From the NCBI RefSeq assembly GCF_027244095.1, contig NC_069657.1, positions 146,068,857 to 146,132,856 of the forward strand: a stretch of DNA of 64,000 bases, read 5' to 3'. Shown here piece by piece: positions 11,066 through 22,400 of the stretch. The stretch comes from Hemicordylus capensis. Lineage: Eukaryota; Chordata; Lepidosauria; Squamata; Cordylidae. A model generated the notes under the pieces. It was not told the DNA's origin. It worked only from the letters and a program-made list of their open reading frames with translations, and did not search any database. Every line of letters starts with the position of its first letter. Within the stretch, counting starts at the first letter, position 1. The position numbers and the translations under genes are program-made.

Positions 11066-14000
11066 CTAGGGAGGGATAGTTAGTTATAGTCCATAGAGAG
11101 AGAAGCCCCACCCCCAGCCAGTGTTCTTATACTCTCTCTGCAGCACCCTCAGGTGCATTTGGAGGGTAGCAGCAACCTTCACAAAAGCTGGCACTGATGT
11201 TCCGGCTTCCTCTCCCACCACAGTTAGCAATGCCACAGTAAGTGCAAGCACAATGTTGGGTGGTTACATGTAATAAACAGAGAGAGCTCATGTACCTTTT
11301 TAATATCTGTGTAACTGAGGTAAATTTGGCAAGGGTGAGTGGATTGACAACATTCTTTTTTCTGCACAATTGTTAAAGGTATAAAAGCCCTGTCCTCCAC
11401 CACATTGTGCAGCAACTACAGGTGCATATTAGAATACCTTTTCCCACACACATACATATACACAAAGGTCTTTCCCTCCTCCTTCCAGTTCCTTCCATAC
11501 TCACCTGCAGACTTGGATGTACCACAGCAGAAATTTCACCATCAGGATAGCGAGGGTAGTCCACACTTCCAACATACTTGTATGTTTCACTCTCAAAGGC
11601 TGGGAACATTGTGCCTGGCAAAGGAGAGAGATGGACTACTGGACCAGAGAAAGAGCTGGTGTTCTGGTTTATTCTCACCCTTCACTGCCAGGTTCCATTT
11701 GGTCAGAACAAAGGCCGTGTTCCTCTCAGATCCACAGCTGCGATGGACTGTGTGTCAGATAATGCATCTGAGCACTACTCAAGGCCTTAGAGGCAGAGAT
11801 GTATTATTATTAACATTCATACTGAAACTGTGGAGCCTGCTATATGGTGGAAGCATATATGGAGAGCACAGGAGTGTATCCCCAGAATCACTACAGTGCT
11901 GTATTATTGCTGAATGGTGAGCTCAGTCAATCTGTCTGTTTCTATTGCTCTGAATGTCAACAACTGGATATTGTCAGCAGTAAAGCTATCAAAACAATGT
12001 CTCCAGTTTCTGATATGTTTCTCTGCCTATGTCATATTCATTTAGCCCCACTCCCAGTCCCAAGAATCAGTACAGAATGAGGCGTGAATTTGGGATAGGT
12101 TACCTTTATTAAAAAGCTCAATGAAGTCCAGAGCACAGGACATGATGGATCTCATTTGAGTAAGCAAGTCAGCTCGGGCTACCCCCTGAGGCTGCGGGCC
12201 CAGCTCTATTGCTGCAGGGAAACAGATGGAGACAGTTATGTCATTACATCATTGCTGGGATGCTCTTGCAAAGTTGCTGGCTATGGCAGTATAAAAATAA
12301 CCAACGTCCTGATAATATTTTGCACAGGCCTAGTGCAACTGACACAGGAACAGCCTCTCTGCATGTGCATTTCACACCTTTGTCTGGGTAATTCTTATCT
12401 CTTGGGACATTCTGCCATGGCTTCCCTCAGACCTTTGGGCTGAACATCTGCTGTCCGTCTATGTGAACCACATTCCCATCCCTGCCAGCCACTAGGAGAG
12501 CCGGTCTTGTGGTAGCAAGCATGACTTAGGAACATAGGAAACTGCCAAATACTGAGTCAGACCATTGGTCTATCTAGCTCAGTATTGTCTTCACAGACTG
12601 GCAGCAGCTTCTCCAAGGTTGCAGGCAGGAATCTCTCTCTGCCCTATCTTGGTGATGCTGCCAGGGAGGGAACTTGAAACCTTCTGCTCTTCCCAGAGCA
12701 GCTTCATCCCCTGAGGGGAATATCTTGCAGTCCTCACACATCAAGTCTCCCATTCAGATGCAACCAGGGCAGACCCTGCTTAGCTATGGGGACAAGTCAT
12801 GCTTGCTACCACAAGACCAGCTCTCCTCAACAAAGCACGGTCTGCTCTAGTTGCATATGAGTAGGAGACTTGATGTGTGAGCACTGCAAGATATTCCCCT
12901 CAGGGGATGAAGTTGCTCTGGGAAGAGCAGAAGGTTACAAGTTCCCTCCCTGGCATCTCCAAGATAGGGCTGAGAGCGATTCCTGCCTGCAGCCTTGGAG
13001 AAGCCGCTGCCAGTCTTTGTAGACAATACTGAGCTAGATGGACCAATGGTCTGACTCAGTATATGGCGGCTTCCTGTGTTCCTATCACCCAGCATCTCGG
13101 AATATCCCTCTTTGCCCCACTAAGGGCCGAGCCACATGTGATATGTACTGGCGTGGGGAGAGGCTGTAACCCTTCCCCTCTGCTGTGGTCCTGAACTGGA
13201 GCCCATGACTGCCCACTGCAGCTGCTCTTTTCCCCATAGATGGTGCCCATGGGAGCTTCCCTCCCAAGGGAAAGAAAATCCCATTGGCATCATTCATAGG
13301 GAAAATAGTAGCTGTAGTGGGCCCTGATCTGGACTGATACTATGCCACGGGGAACAGGCTAAGCAGTGGTTCCCAAACTGGGAGCCTCCAAATGTCGCTG
13401 AACTACAACTCCCATCAGCCCCAGCTACAATTTATAGTGGCTGGGGATGATGGGAGCTGTAGTTCATCAACATCTGGAAGCTCCCAGTTTGGACTAAAGC
13501 TTTCCTTCACCATTTATACTGTCTTTATATTTAGATGATATTTATAAAACAAAAATAAGTAGAGTCAAATGATGTGATTAACCATCACATCTAATTTGGT
13601 CCTAAGAATGCAAAGCATTTGGTGCCCCTTAGGGAGAAGGCCAGAGAAGCTGTGGTAATTGGAATGACTGATAGGAGAGAAAAGCAGGGTTATAAAACCT
13701 GAGAGAGGTTTAGGAATTAGATGGGAGAAAGGGATATCTGACTTACCCAATTGTCGGCTTTTATCTGTTGCATATTTATAGAACAGAGATCTAAATCCCA
13801 TCATCCTAGATAAATGTATCCCACTCCAAACAACAAAAAACAGGCAAACTTGAGGACTTCTCCTTTGCAGAAACAACCAAGTTCTTGGACTGATTTTTTT
13901 AAAAAAATCATTTGCTGCAATAGAAATAAGGGCCATTCACATACCAAACAGGGTGGACAGGCAGGCTGGTGGGGGGAAGGCCCCACAAACTTTGCCTTCC

Positions 14001-17000
14001 CCCAGATGGTCATTTTTCGCTTAATGGGAGCGCCAAGTGCACTCCCACACGATCAGTGTTGCTCTATGCAGTGTGGGCCAGGGTGGATTGTCCCGGCCTC
14101 TGGGAATCCCACAGTGCACTGGGGGATTACCCCAGGGTTCGGGCACTCTAGGTGCACATCTCTGTGTCAGCACGAGCTGCAAGCTGTTCACGCTGATACA
14201 CAATCCCCAGCAGCCGGGTTAAACCTCGGCTACGAGCCAGGCTTTAGCACTGAGGTACCACCGAGATCCGTGTGGATCCTGGCGGTTCTCATGGGCAGCC
14301 AAACCTGGGCTTGGCTGCTCGTGAGAACAGCCTCACAGTCTACTGCCTACATCTGAAGTAGTAGACAGAACAGAAGTGTCTTAAACCTGGTAAGTTTTGA
14401 ATTAGAAGGAAGAATTAGTTTTAGGCCCTTTAAGGTCATGGCTATTTTAGATATAGATACGATGAGCAGCAGAAACGGAGCCAAGCAAAACAAGAGCAAA
14501 AAATACTGGAACGGATTAACGTAGGCAGGGTAGTGTCAGTTCACGACACTCTGCTGCCTCCAGGAGCTGTCCTCTCCATTCTGAGAGGTGCAGTAACTTT
14601 TGCAGCCTTGCAGTGAGTTGTTGGGCCACATGTGGGGCTGCACACGATCTGAGCTGGATCCAAACATCTTCAGCATGATTGCAAAGGATCCCTAGGGTGT
14701 ACCTTTCCTGTCCAATGGTGCACCGTTTCATTGATACTCCTAACAGCACCATCCACTTCATGTAAAAGCTTAGGGCCAAACTATGCAATTTGAAGTATGT
14801 GATTAACATACAGCACAGTGTGCCACCCATGCAAGAAGAACATGTGAGGCCAGCTTCTACCACAGTTGAGAGTTGTCCTCCACTGCAAGCAGCAGCAGGG
14901 GTGGTTGTGTGCATGCTAAGGGGTGTGTAATTGTAGCTGCACCATCACCCGCATTGGAAATAATGCCAGTGCAGCATGAATGGCCACTGTCTTTAAAATA
15001 CATGCTTAAGCCTGGAAATGGAACAGAAACTGTACAGGTGAAACTCGGAAATTTAGAATATCGTGCAAAAGTCCATTAATTTCAGTAATGCAAATTAAAA
15101 GGTGAAACTGATATATGAGACAGACGCATTACATGCAAAGCGAGATAAGTCAAGCCTTAATTTGTTATAATTGTGATGATCATGGCGTACAGCTCATGAA
15201 AACCCCAAATCCACAATCTCAGAAAATTAGAATATTACATGGAACCAAGAAGACAAGGATTGAAGAATAGAACAATATCGGACCTCTGAAAAGTATAAGC
15301 ATGCATATGTATTCAGTACTTGGTTTGGGCCCCTTTTGCAGCAATTACTGCCTCAATGCAGCGTGGCATGGATGCTATCAGCCTGTGGCACTGATGAGGT
15401 ATTATGGAAGACCAGGATGCTTCATTAGCGGCCTTCAGCAATTCTGCATTGTTTGGTCTCATGTCTCTCATCCTTCTCTTGGCAATGCCCCATAGATTCT
15501 CTATGGGGTCAGGTCAGGCGAGTTTGCTGGCCAATCAAGCACAGTACACTGTACACTTTTCAGAGGTCCGATATTGTTCTATTCTTCAATCCTTGTCTTC
15601 TTGGTTCCATGTAATATTCTAATTTTCTGGGATTGTGGATTTGGGGTTTTCATGAGCTGTATGCCATGATCATCACAATTATAACAAATTAAGGCTTGAC
15701 TTATCTCGCTTTGCATGTAATGCGTCTGTCTCATATATCAGTTTCACCTTTTAATTTGCATTACTGAAATTAATGGACTTTTGCACGATATTCTAATTTT
15801 CCGAGTTTCACCTGTACTTGAGCTTTGGAAATGAGACAAACAGGGCCCCAATCTGGGTGGTAGTGTGGTGAGCGGTGAGAAGGGGTAATACCTTCTTAAA
15901 CTACTTTAATCCTCAAAATTCCTCCCCTGGAGGAATCCTCTCTCAAAGGGGCAATTTGCAGAAAATCACAATTTTAGGAGCAAATTGCCATTACGTAGGG
16001 GGCCAATTTTTGGGGGTGGGGGCAAAATGGCTCAGGGGTAAAGTACTAACTCCCCCTCCTCACAGATCACAATCCTGGCCCAAACTGGGACCCATTCGTC
16101 TTATTTTTAAAGACAAAAGGTCAGCTTCTGGTCCACTGTTGGGTTTTAATACATGTTCTAAAGCAGGGATTCTCAACATTGGTCCCCAGATGTTATTGGA
16201 CTTCAATTCCCATAATCCCCAGCCCCAGTGGCCTTTGGTTGAGAATTATGGGAACTGAAGTCCAACTGGACCCAATGTTGAGAATCCCTGTTCTAAAGAT
16301 CATGATGTGCACTTTGGCTCCTAGGTGGCTTGTGCAACTGGGCTGGTCCACTTTTCAAGATCCCTGCAGAAATTCAGTGGAGTAACTGAGCCTGAGAGGG
16401 GTTGTTGTTGTTGTTTGTTGTTTGTTTGTTTGTTTTGCCATCAGACATGTCCTGGATGTAGTCCCTACCTAGCCCAGCTTTGGCCACTGAACTGATGCTA
16501 TAAGGCTCCTGTTCTGGCAGCTGATAGAGGAAGATGGGACAAGGGCTTGCTGTGTAATGTTTCTGTGGAAGGAAGAACAAAGGAAAATCCCTTTAAGAGG
16601 AACTCCAGCTTTACTTCCCTGAGCAAAGTAGAGAGATCAAACATTGAGGCAATCCCTGTAGCATGGCCTCACCTGAATGTAATTGCACATGTGCATGGTC
16701 AACAAGCTTTGTTCAGAGTTCGCAATAAGGCAGGAGCCCATGTTGGCTGTAGTGTTGTGCAAGTCAAACATGAAGTCATAGGCTTGAGGTGAACCTTTGG
16801 GCCCAAAGACCTGGTTGATTTCCTGAGCACGTTGTACCTCATAGGGGTCTGCATCTGACTTCTTGGAACTGCGGAAAAGACACTCATAGCAAAGGTGGTG
16901 TAAAGGTTCCCACAGCGGATTGCTTGCTGTGCCCAAAGAGAGGCTTCACCCAGCCGAGGAGAGTGAGATCACATGGTCACAGGGAGGCCATTCAGAGACT

Positions 17001-17588
17001 CTGGAAGGTGTGTGGCCTTATGCACTAAATGCTGAGTAAGAAGAGCTGCAGAGAGGTGATCTGAGCTCCAAGGCAAAACATAGTCTTGGGGCTCCCCTCC
17101 TGCACCTCCCCAAATGCTTCAATGTGAACCAATACTTTGGGGCCCTCTGCCTTGTGGGGCTCTGGGGCAATTTGCTCCCTTTGCCTCCCCTCTCTCTCTT
17201 CACCCCTGTAAGTAAGGGTTTAGTGACTCTCAGCCTCCCCAGGCCCAGGACAGAGTAATGCAACTGAAGCCAACTCCTCCCTAGTACCACCTTCTGATGG
17301 AATCTTTTCAGAGTAGTGCTTGATGTGATACTTACTTGAGAACCTCAGCAGTGAACATGCGGTTAAGGTCCCTCTCAATGTAGCGCACACACTGCTCAAT
17401 TGCGCGTGGGTTGCTCAGGAAAGGCGTGGTGTGGAAGGTTCCACGCTGTAGTTCGGAGGGGTCCCGTAGCCAGTATTTGGCCAGGTAAACTCCTGACATC
17501 TCATTCCCATGAGTGCCTCCACAAACCGCCACACGTTTCAAGGAGGGAAGGCTTTGAGGTGGTGTCATGAATACAATAGTTTCAGCTC
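10871..17588 (-). CDS. ACY3: Aminoacylase-3 / aspartoacylase-2 (complete coding sequence)
   Basis: Six coding exons on - (17568-17336, 16868-16673, 16562-16469, 12211-12104, 11614-11505, 11065-10871) join in frame into 936 nt, 311 residues plus stop (human ACY3 is about 319). The family is zinc metallohydrolases that deacylate N-acetyl amino acids; ACY3 acts on N-acetylated aromatic residues and mercapturates in kidney and liver. Visible active-site motifs are [10 protein letters not shown] (zinc His and Glu), RDLNR (substrate arginine), [10 protein letters not shown] (third zinc ligand His) and IELGPQPQG (catalytic Glu). The start is the ATG at 17568, 20 nt into its exon, just before the conserved [14 protein letters not shown]; a non-coding 5' exon must lie upstream. 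ACY3 is preferred over ASPA because of LRRVAV/LKRVAV-type residues and the TBX10 neighbour. Introns 1, 2 and 5 are under 500 bp; intron 3 is 4.3 kb. Confidence 0.95.
11505..11614 (-). CDS. ACY3: ACY3 fifth coding exon
   Basis: This 110-bp exon follows acceptor TTTGCCAG. It encodes [20 protein letters not shown] and ends VVHPSLQ at donor GTGAGT. It matches the FPAFEMEAY...VDFPR...VHPQLQ segment of human ACY3. Confidence 0.94.
12104..12211 (-). CDS. ACY3: ACY3 fourth coding exon (catalytic Glu motif)
   Basis: This 108-bp exon runs from acceptor CCCTGCAG to donor GTAACC. It encodes [15 protein letters not shown] then [10 protein letters not shown]. The Glu of IELGPQPQG corresponds to the catalytic glutamate of aspartoacylase. 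Confidence 0.94.
12495..13085 (+). repeat. 5S-headed SINE (+), split by an inverted copy
   Basis: The head 12495-12527 (gagagccggtcttgtggtag) and the rest 12827-13085 (body and tail ending 'ggcttcctgtgttcct') form one + copy. A minus-strand copy of the same SINE lies between them, within ACY3 intron 3. Confidence 0.8.
12528..12826 (-). repeat. 5S-headed SINE (-), nested in a + copy
   Basis: It is a full unit in inverse, from 'aggaacataggaaactgcc' to 'caagaccagctctcc'. The part 'cccattcagatgcaaccagg' is the inverse of the 5S-rRNA-like promoter region. Confidence 0.85.
13364..13496. mobile_element. Small hAT-type palindromic element
   Basis: The arms CAGTGGTTCCCAAACTGGGAG and its inverse near 13480 surround 'actacaactcccatc' (13402-13416) and its inverse 'gatgatgggagctgtagt'. 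Confidence 0.6.
13926..14338. mobile_element. hAT-like non-autonomous element
   Basis: It runs from 'gggccattcaca' to 'gtgagaacagcctcac' with weakly matching ends. It shares several stretches with 3730-5456 and 6010-6660. Confidence 0.5.
15035..15814 (-). mobile_element. Tc1/mariner deletion derivative with 260-bp terminal inverted repeats
   Basis: The ends CAGGTGAAACTCGG...CCGAGTTTCACCTG are flanked by TA on both sides (15033-15034, 15815-15816). The arms 15035-15294 and 15555-15814 are inverse copies with only a handful of mismatches. Between them the minus strand encodes the C-terminal end of a Tc1 transposase: [18 protein letters not shown], then [17 protein letters not shown]. One frame change lies between NSPDL and PIENLWG. 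It has no catalytic core, so it could move only in trans. Confidence 0.92.
16164..16290. mobile_element. Small hAT element with perfect 8-bp duplication
   Basis: The ends CAGGGATTCTCAACATTGG and the inverse at 16272-16290 are flanked by ttctaaag at 16156-16163 and 16291-16298. It carries 'acttcaattcccataat'. It lies just upstream of ACY3 exon 3 in the + direction, i.e. inside intron 3. Confidence 0.85.
16469..16562 (-). CDS. ACY3: ACY3 third coding exon
   Basis: This 94-bp exon follows the acceptor CTTCCACAG, reads [18 protein letters not shown] then SSVAKAGL, and stops one base into the next codon at donor GTAGGG. FLYQ and SVAK.GL match ACY3/ASPA. Confidence 0.92.
16673..16868 (-). CDS. ACY3: ACY3 second coding exon
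   Basis: The minus-strand acceptor is TTTTCCGCAG and the donor is GTGAGGCC. The 196-bp exon completes the split Asn and encodes [11 protein letters not shown] and the zinc-site motif [10 protein letters not shown]. It ends NYIQ in phase 0. Confidence 0.94.
17336..17588 (-). CDS. ACY3: ACY3 first coding exon (5' UTR 17569-17588, CDS 17336-17568)
   Basis: On the minus strand the acceptor is CTCCTAACAG, then 20 nt of leader, then ATG at 17568. The exon carries [18 protein letters not shown] and [11 protein letters not shown]. It ends CTCAA before the strong donor GTAAGTATC, leaving two bases (AA) of a split Asn codon. Confidence 0.93.
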
Positions 17589-18599
17589 CTGTTAGGAGAA
17601 AGAAGGCCAGATGTGTCTTAGCAAGAAGAAGAGCATCCCCATTCACATCTCTATCCATTAAGCCTAACCACATTCCCAGACTTTAACAAAAGATGTTTAT
17701 TGACCTTCTCTGACTTTAACAATAAGTTTCTTATTGACTGGAGACGTTTACCTGATAGCTGGGATGTAACATCCATCCACATTTCAGAAGGTGACACTCC
17801 TCAGAACTGGGAGGAAAGGCAGAAAAGCCAGCTTGGAGAAAGCAGCTAACCTGTGAGCTTTTGCTGCTGCTATCCATGATCTGGCCCAGATAAGAATTTT
17901 CATGCCCCATTCAGCGTTTTCAGGGTGAGCAATTACTCCCAACTATATCTCCAAGTGCTTTGAGATGTCCACCTAGGCCAGTTGAGAACCCAAAACATAC
18001 GTCTGGCCCCAAACCCACATCTCTTCCCCCTGGTTATAGCTGGAATGGCTTCTGAGAGTGAAAGAAGGTTTTGCCACCACTTTTAAAAATAATGTCCAAG
18101 ATCTCACAGCCGTCTCAAGGCTTTTATCAGCACCTTGCAATCCTCTGTTGATTAGGTTACTGATTGGTTGTTGGTGCTGAAGAATGACTCTTCCCTACAG
18201 AAGCCCAGAACACCACTATGACAGTCTCTCCCTTGAACAAGCCGTTCAAGCCTTGTGGACTAAGGTGACCAGTCTCGAGTGGAGGTCACACAGCAATATT
18301 TGTATGCATGGGTATCCATTTGACCAGAGAAGGGTAACATCGCAGCTTTTATTGCAGCTTGCTGAAGGGACTTCCTGACTTATCTGAAGATGATCAGTAA
18401 GAAATTTAATGGGCCTGGCAGGGTATGGCCACACAGTTCTCACAGCAAGAAGACCAACCCAGGGCTTTCATAATTAAACTTCTTAGATTTCCCACAAAAG
18501 AGAATATACTCTGAAGAGCATCGATAGACTGCTTTTTCCAGACAATACAAACATTGCTGTAGAGGAGTGTCCTACCTTCATTGGAGCTCAAGAAAACAA
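17589..18599. other. Sequence upstream of ACY3, promoter not resolved
   Basis: The ACY3 promoter and a non-coding first exon should lie on the minus strand somewhere beyond 17588. I see no clear TATA box, CpG island or exon. Confidence 0.35.
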
Positions 18600-18870
18600 T
18601 ACAGCTTTTTATATCATCATCAACAACAAATATTTATATACCACTTTTTAACAAAAGCGTTCAAAGTGGTTTACATAGCGAAATAATAAATAAATAAGAT
18701 AAGATGGATCCCTCTCCCCAAAGGGTTCACAATCTAAAAAGAAACACAAGATAGACACCAGCAACAGACACTGGAGGTACTGTGCTGGGGGTGGATAGGG
18801 CCAGTTGCTCTCCCCCTGCTAAATAAAGAGAATCACCACATTAAAAGGTGCCTCTTTGCTTAGTTAGCTG
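18600..18870 (-). repeat. L2/CR1-type LINE 3' tail
   Basis: It is the inverse of the 44605-44890 unit, including 'aggtactgtgctgggggtgg' and an AT-rich terminal repeat. Confidence 0.7.
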
Positions 18871-18894
18871 GGGTGCGGCTGAAGAGGGCCACAC

Positions 18895-19435
18895 CAGGGC
18901 GCTTTCCAGATTAGCTGTTCAACTGCAGCAAAATGCTTCCATTCAGGAAAATCACATTCAAAATGTAAACAGCAGGGGGAGCAGTCTCACGAAAACAAAC
19001 GACCTGAAAAAAGAGCCAATTCTTTATGCCGGACATATGACATCATAGCACTATATCTCAGCAATTAAATTCAAAACAAGGCATTGGGAATATGAACGGA
19101 ACCTCTCTCCTGTCAGCGTAGGGACTGCAGTGTCACAACACAGGAAGTGCGGAAGCACACTTCAGAGATACGTCCTGACCCTGTTGCAAAAGAGCCCCTG
19201 GTTGCGCAGTGGTAAAACTGCCGCCCTGTAACCAGAAGGTTGCAAGTTCGATCCTGACCAGGGGCTCAAGGTTGACTCAGCCTTCCATCCTTCCGAGGTC
19301 GGTAAAATGAGTACCCAGAATGTTGGGGGGCAATATGCTAAATCATTGTAAACCGCTTAGAGAGCTTCGGCTATAGAGCGGTATATAAATGTAAGTGCTA
19401 TTGCTATTGCAGGGTGTAATCTGGAAAGCACCCTG
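18895..19435. mobile_element. DNA element with TIR CAGGGTGCTTTCCAGATTA, split by a SINE
   Basis: The left end CAGGGCGCTTTCCAGATTA and the right end TAATCTGGAAAGCACCCTG are inverse. The interior matches 22095-22400 (for example 'tatatc(t/a)cagcaattaaattc'). A tRNA-headed SINE occupies 19192-19410. No clean target-site duplication is seen. Confidence 0.7.
19192..19410 (+). repeat. tRNA-derived SINE inserted in a DNA element
   Basis: The A-box-like 'ttgcgcagtggtaaaactgc' and B-box-like 'ggttgcaagttcgatcc' head it. The body has 'ggtcggtaaaatgagtaccc', and the tail ends 'taagtgctattgctattgc'. Confidence 0.8.
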
Positions 19436-20670
19436 AAGAAGGCTGCACTAGAAGAGGGCCAGATAATTTCAAAGCTTGACTGCATCTTTTCTCCTCGGTT
19501 TGAGCCCTGACCCTGGGACCTGGTGTAAGGGTGACTCCCACTGCCTCTGATTTGCTGAGACTTACCAGCCTTTGTCTGTCTGTGAGGAAGATTTGTCCAA
19601 TTCTTCCAACCAAGCAAGCTTAGTCTGCAGCATTTATAAAATGTCTTTGGTTGCTGATTCAGTTACTGTGTTTGACCGCACCCTTTCGGCATGCAGCATT
19701 CTGTTCTTTATTGGCTCCAATTCTAAAACTTTGTGTATTGCCACATTACAATCCTGCCCGAGGTGTTCTTGTTTTGCTGTTGTCTCCAGCCAATCTGCTG
19801 TTTCTTAACTTTGACTTGCTACGTTAGGGACAAGTTGATCCTACTTTGGATATATTTAATATCAAACCACCTTGGGATTGTTTGGATACTTGTGACAGTT
19901 CCTTGTGATACATAGTTCCTTGTTGCATTTGAATAGTGTCTTCATCTGAGCCCTGTCACTGGGATGACTGTGAGACGTTTGCCTTATTTATGACAGCTGC
20001 TTTTTGAGGTCTGTATAACTATAGTGCCCTTATTTCTTTTCACTTTAAATGGAGCTTTTGATGGGTGAGGCACATTTTTTAAATTCTATTTGTAAATCCT
20101 TTATACTTCTGCAGGTATAGCTAGAGATGGTATCAGGGGCTGGCCAAGCTGGGCCCCAGCCAATGGCCTACATCCATTAGAGGCTCTATGTGGTCAGACC
20201 AACCCCTGAATTATCCGTTACTGGGAGTACCACTTACATGAGCAGGCTGAAAGGCTTGTGAGGGTGCAGGAGCCTTTGGGAGAAAGTCCAGTGTCTGCTA
20301 GGAATGGTGGGAAGAGGAGGAACTGCTGCTGCTGCTGGACTCAGCAGCAGCAACCTTTCATGGGCCTAATGCACCATCAGGGGAGGGCAAACTATCATAT
20401 CTCCTCCTAGTTTTCTCTCTTCTCCAGGGGATTCCCCAGATGAAAGATTTACTTTGAAGTACCCCAGGAGTGGTGTGTGTGTGTTCGCACATCAAGGGGA
20501 TTTACTTTGAATTCCCTGTGAGGTATTGAGGAGCATTCCATACGCTATCTGGGTTTTCCCTTGCACATTGATGCTTACCCTGAATTATCCCCATGCTAAA
20601 AAGTTCTACTTTTAATGGTGGCTTTTTGGGATACTTCAAAGTATCCCAGTGTTTCTTCTGAGATGTATGA
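19436..20670. other. Intergenic sequence, nothing recognised
   Basis: No exon, RNA gene or dated repeat stands out. Confidence 0.35.
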
Positions 20671-20825
20671 GTTACGGGAAATGACTTGACTAGCAAACCA
20701 GAGGTTGCCAGTTCGAATCACCGCTGGAATGTTTTCCAAACTATGGGAAACACCTATATTGGGCAGCAGTGATATAGGAAGATACTGAAAGGCATCATCT
20801 CATACTGCATGGGAGATGGCAAGGG
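20671..20825 (+). repeat. tRNA-headed SINE, 5' part
   Basis: The head 'gacttgactagcaaaccaga' and 'ggttgccagttcgaatc' is followed by 'gatataggaagatactgaaa', as in the copies at 24585-24828 and 41656-41915. Confidence 0.75.
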
Positions 20826-21222
20826 GCATTTTCTTTGCATTTTTAAAAAAATGTTGCTGGGTGATCTTGTAGAACACCAGCAAGAACACCGTCTTTGCCA
20901 AGTCAGTGGTCTTCCACAAGACCACCGACCACCGGGGGCAGGGGGGATAAAATAAAAGAGAAAGAAAAGAGGATCTGCGCGCCCACCTCCGTGCTTCTCA
21001 GCCCACCCGGCTGGCTGGGCTTGATCTCCCCACCTCCTCTGTAGCTGCTTTCCAGCCAGGAGGGCAGGCGGGGCAGGGAGAGATGGAGAGGAGGTTGCCA
21101 GCTGGGTGTCCTTGCTGAAGACCCCCTGTAAAAAATAATAAATAATAATACATAAATTAATATTTGTTATTCATTGAAATCAATGTTTTTAGAAGTGCAC
21201 ACAATGCATGCACAGTACTGGG

Positions 21223-21390
21223 CAGGGGTGTAGCTATAATTGAGTGGACGGGTTCAAAGAACACGGGCCGCCAGCTCCTGAGGGCCCTCCAGCTCCACCA
21301 ATCCCTATTTTCTTCATTATCTCCCTCACTCTGGGGGGCTGCCAGAGAGAGGGATGAAAACGGGGCGCCTCTCCCCTAGCTACACCCCTG
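21223..21390. mobile_element. Small hAT-type element with TIR CAGGGGTGTAGCTA
   Basis: It starts CAGGGGTGTAGCTA and ends TAGCTACACCCCTG, with a GC-rich centre. A second copy lies at 39376-39523. Confidence 0.75.
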
Positions 21391-21530
21391 GTAGGTAATA
21401 ACAGTAAATAATAACTGTTATTAATAACAATATTATATTAATAATAATTATGATATTATATTAATTATTATATTATATTATATTAATAATAATTAATTAA
21501 TAATATATTATATTATTAATAAATAACAGT
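21391..21530. repeat. AT-rich low-complexity stretch
   Basis: Repeats of TTA/TAA/ATA, almost without G or C. Confidence 0.8.
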
Positions 21531-22094
21531 AAAAACTCTTATTTAGTGGTTGATCAATCCATGTGATACTGCTGCGGTTTTGTCTGGCAAATCATTTTTT
21601 TAAAAATTGGTTTTATCATTTTATGTTAACATTGCTTTTATTTTAAGTTATAAGCCACCCTGGAAACTATGGTCAAAAGACTGGGTAGATTATAAATACA
21701 TAAATACTAATTATTGTTATAATGGATATTTATTGGGGGAGGACTGAGGTGGCCTCAGGGATTTGCTTTGTTCAGAGTGGGATTTCTTTGTTTACACATT
21801 TGTTTGTTTTCTTCCCACATAATGACTCTCTGGCTTCAACTCTTTCCCTATTAGGATACTTCTCTCATCAATCTATTACTGAAATGCTGATCCCCATGCT
21901 AATGTGTATTGGAGAAGTCCTATTTCTCTCTCACACACTTTTAGCAGCATGACCTCATTCCTCTGATGGCTATTAACACAACAACATTCAAACTGCCACC
22001 AGATGCTAACATCTCAATCTGCTGTGCATACATTCAGGGGGAAACCAGATATAACAGGGCAAGTAAGTGGTGCAGCTCTGGGGTACTTGAAGCC

Positions 22095-22400
22095 CTGGGC
22101 ACTTTCCAGACTAGCTGCTCGACAGCAGGAAAATGCTTCCATTCAGGCAAGTCGCACTGAAAACGTAAACAGCAGGGAGAGTAGTCTTGCAGCAACTAAC
22201 AACCCCCCAAACCAGCAACTTCCTTATGGCAGATATACGACATCCTAGCTCTATATCACAGCAATTAAATTCGAGACAAGGCATTGGCAATGTGAACGGC
22301 ACCCTGCAGCCTGTGAAGGGACTACTGTGTCACAACGCAGGAAATGTGGAAGCACACTTCCAAGATCCTCATTGCAGTGTCTAATCTGGAAAGCACCCTG
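22095..22400. mobile_element. DNA element, second copy of the 18895-19435 family
   Basis: The ends 'ctgggcactttccagacta' and 'ctaatctggaaagcaccctg' are inverse. It is the same interior as 18895-19435 without the SINE. Confidence 0.7.
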
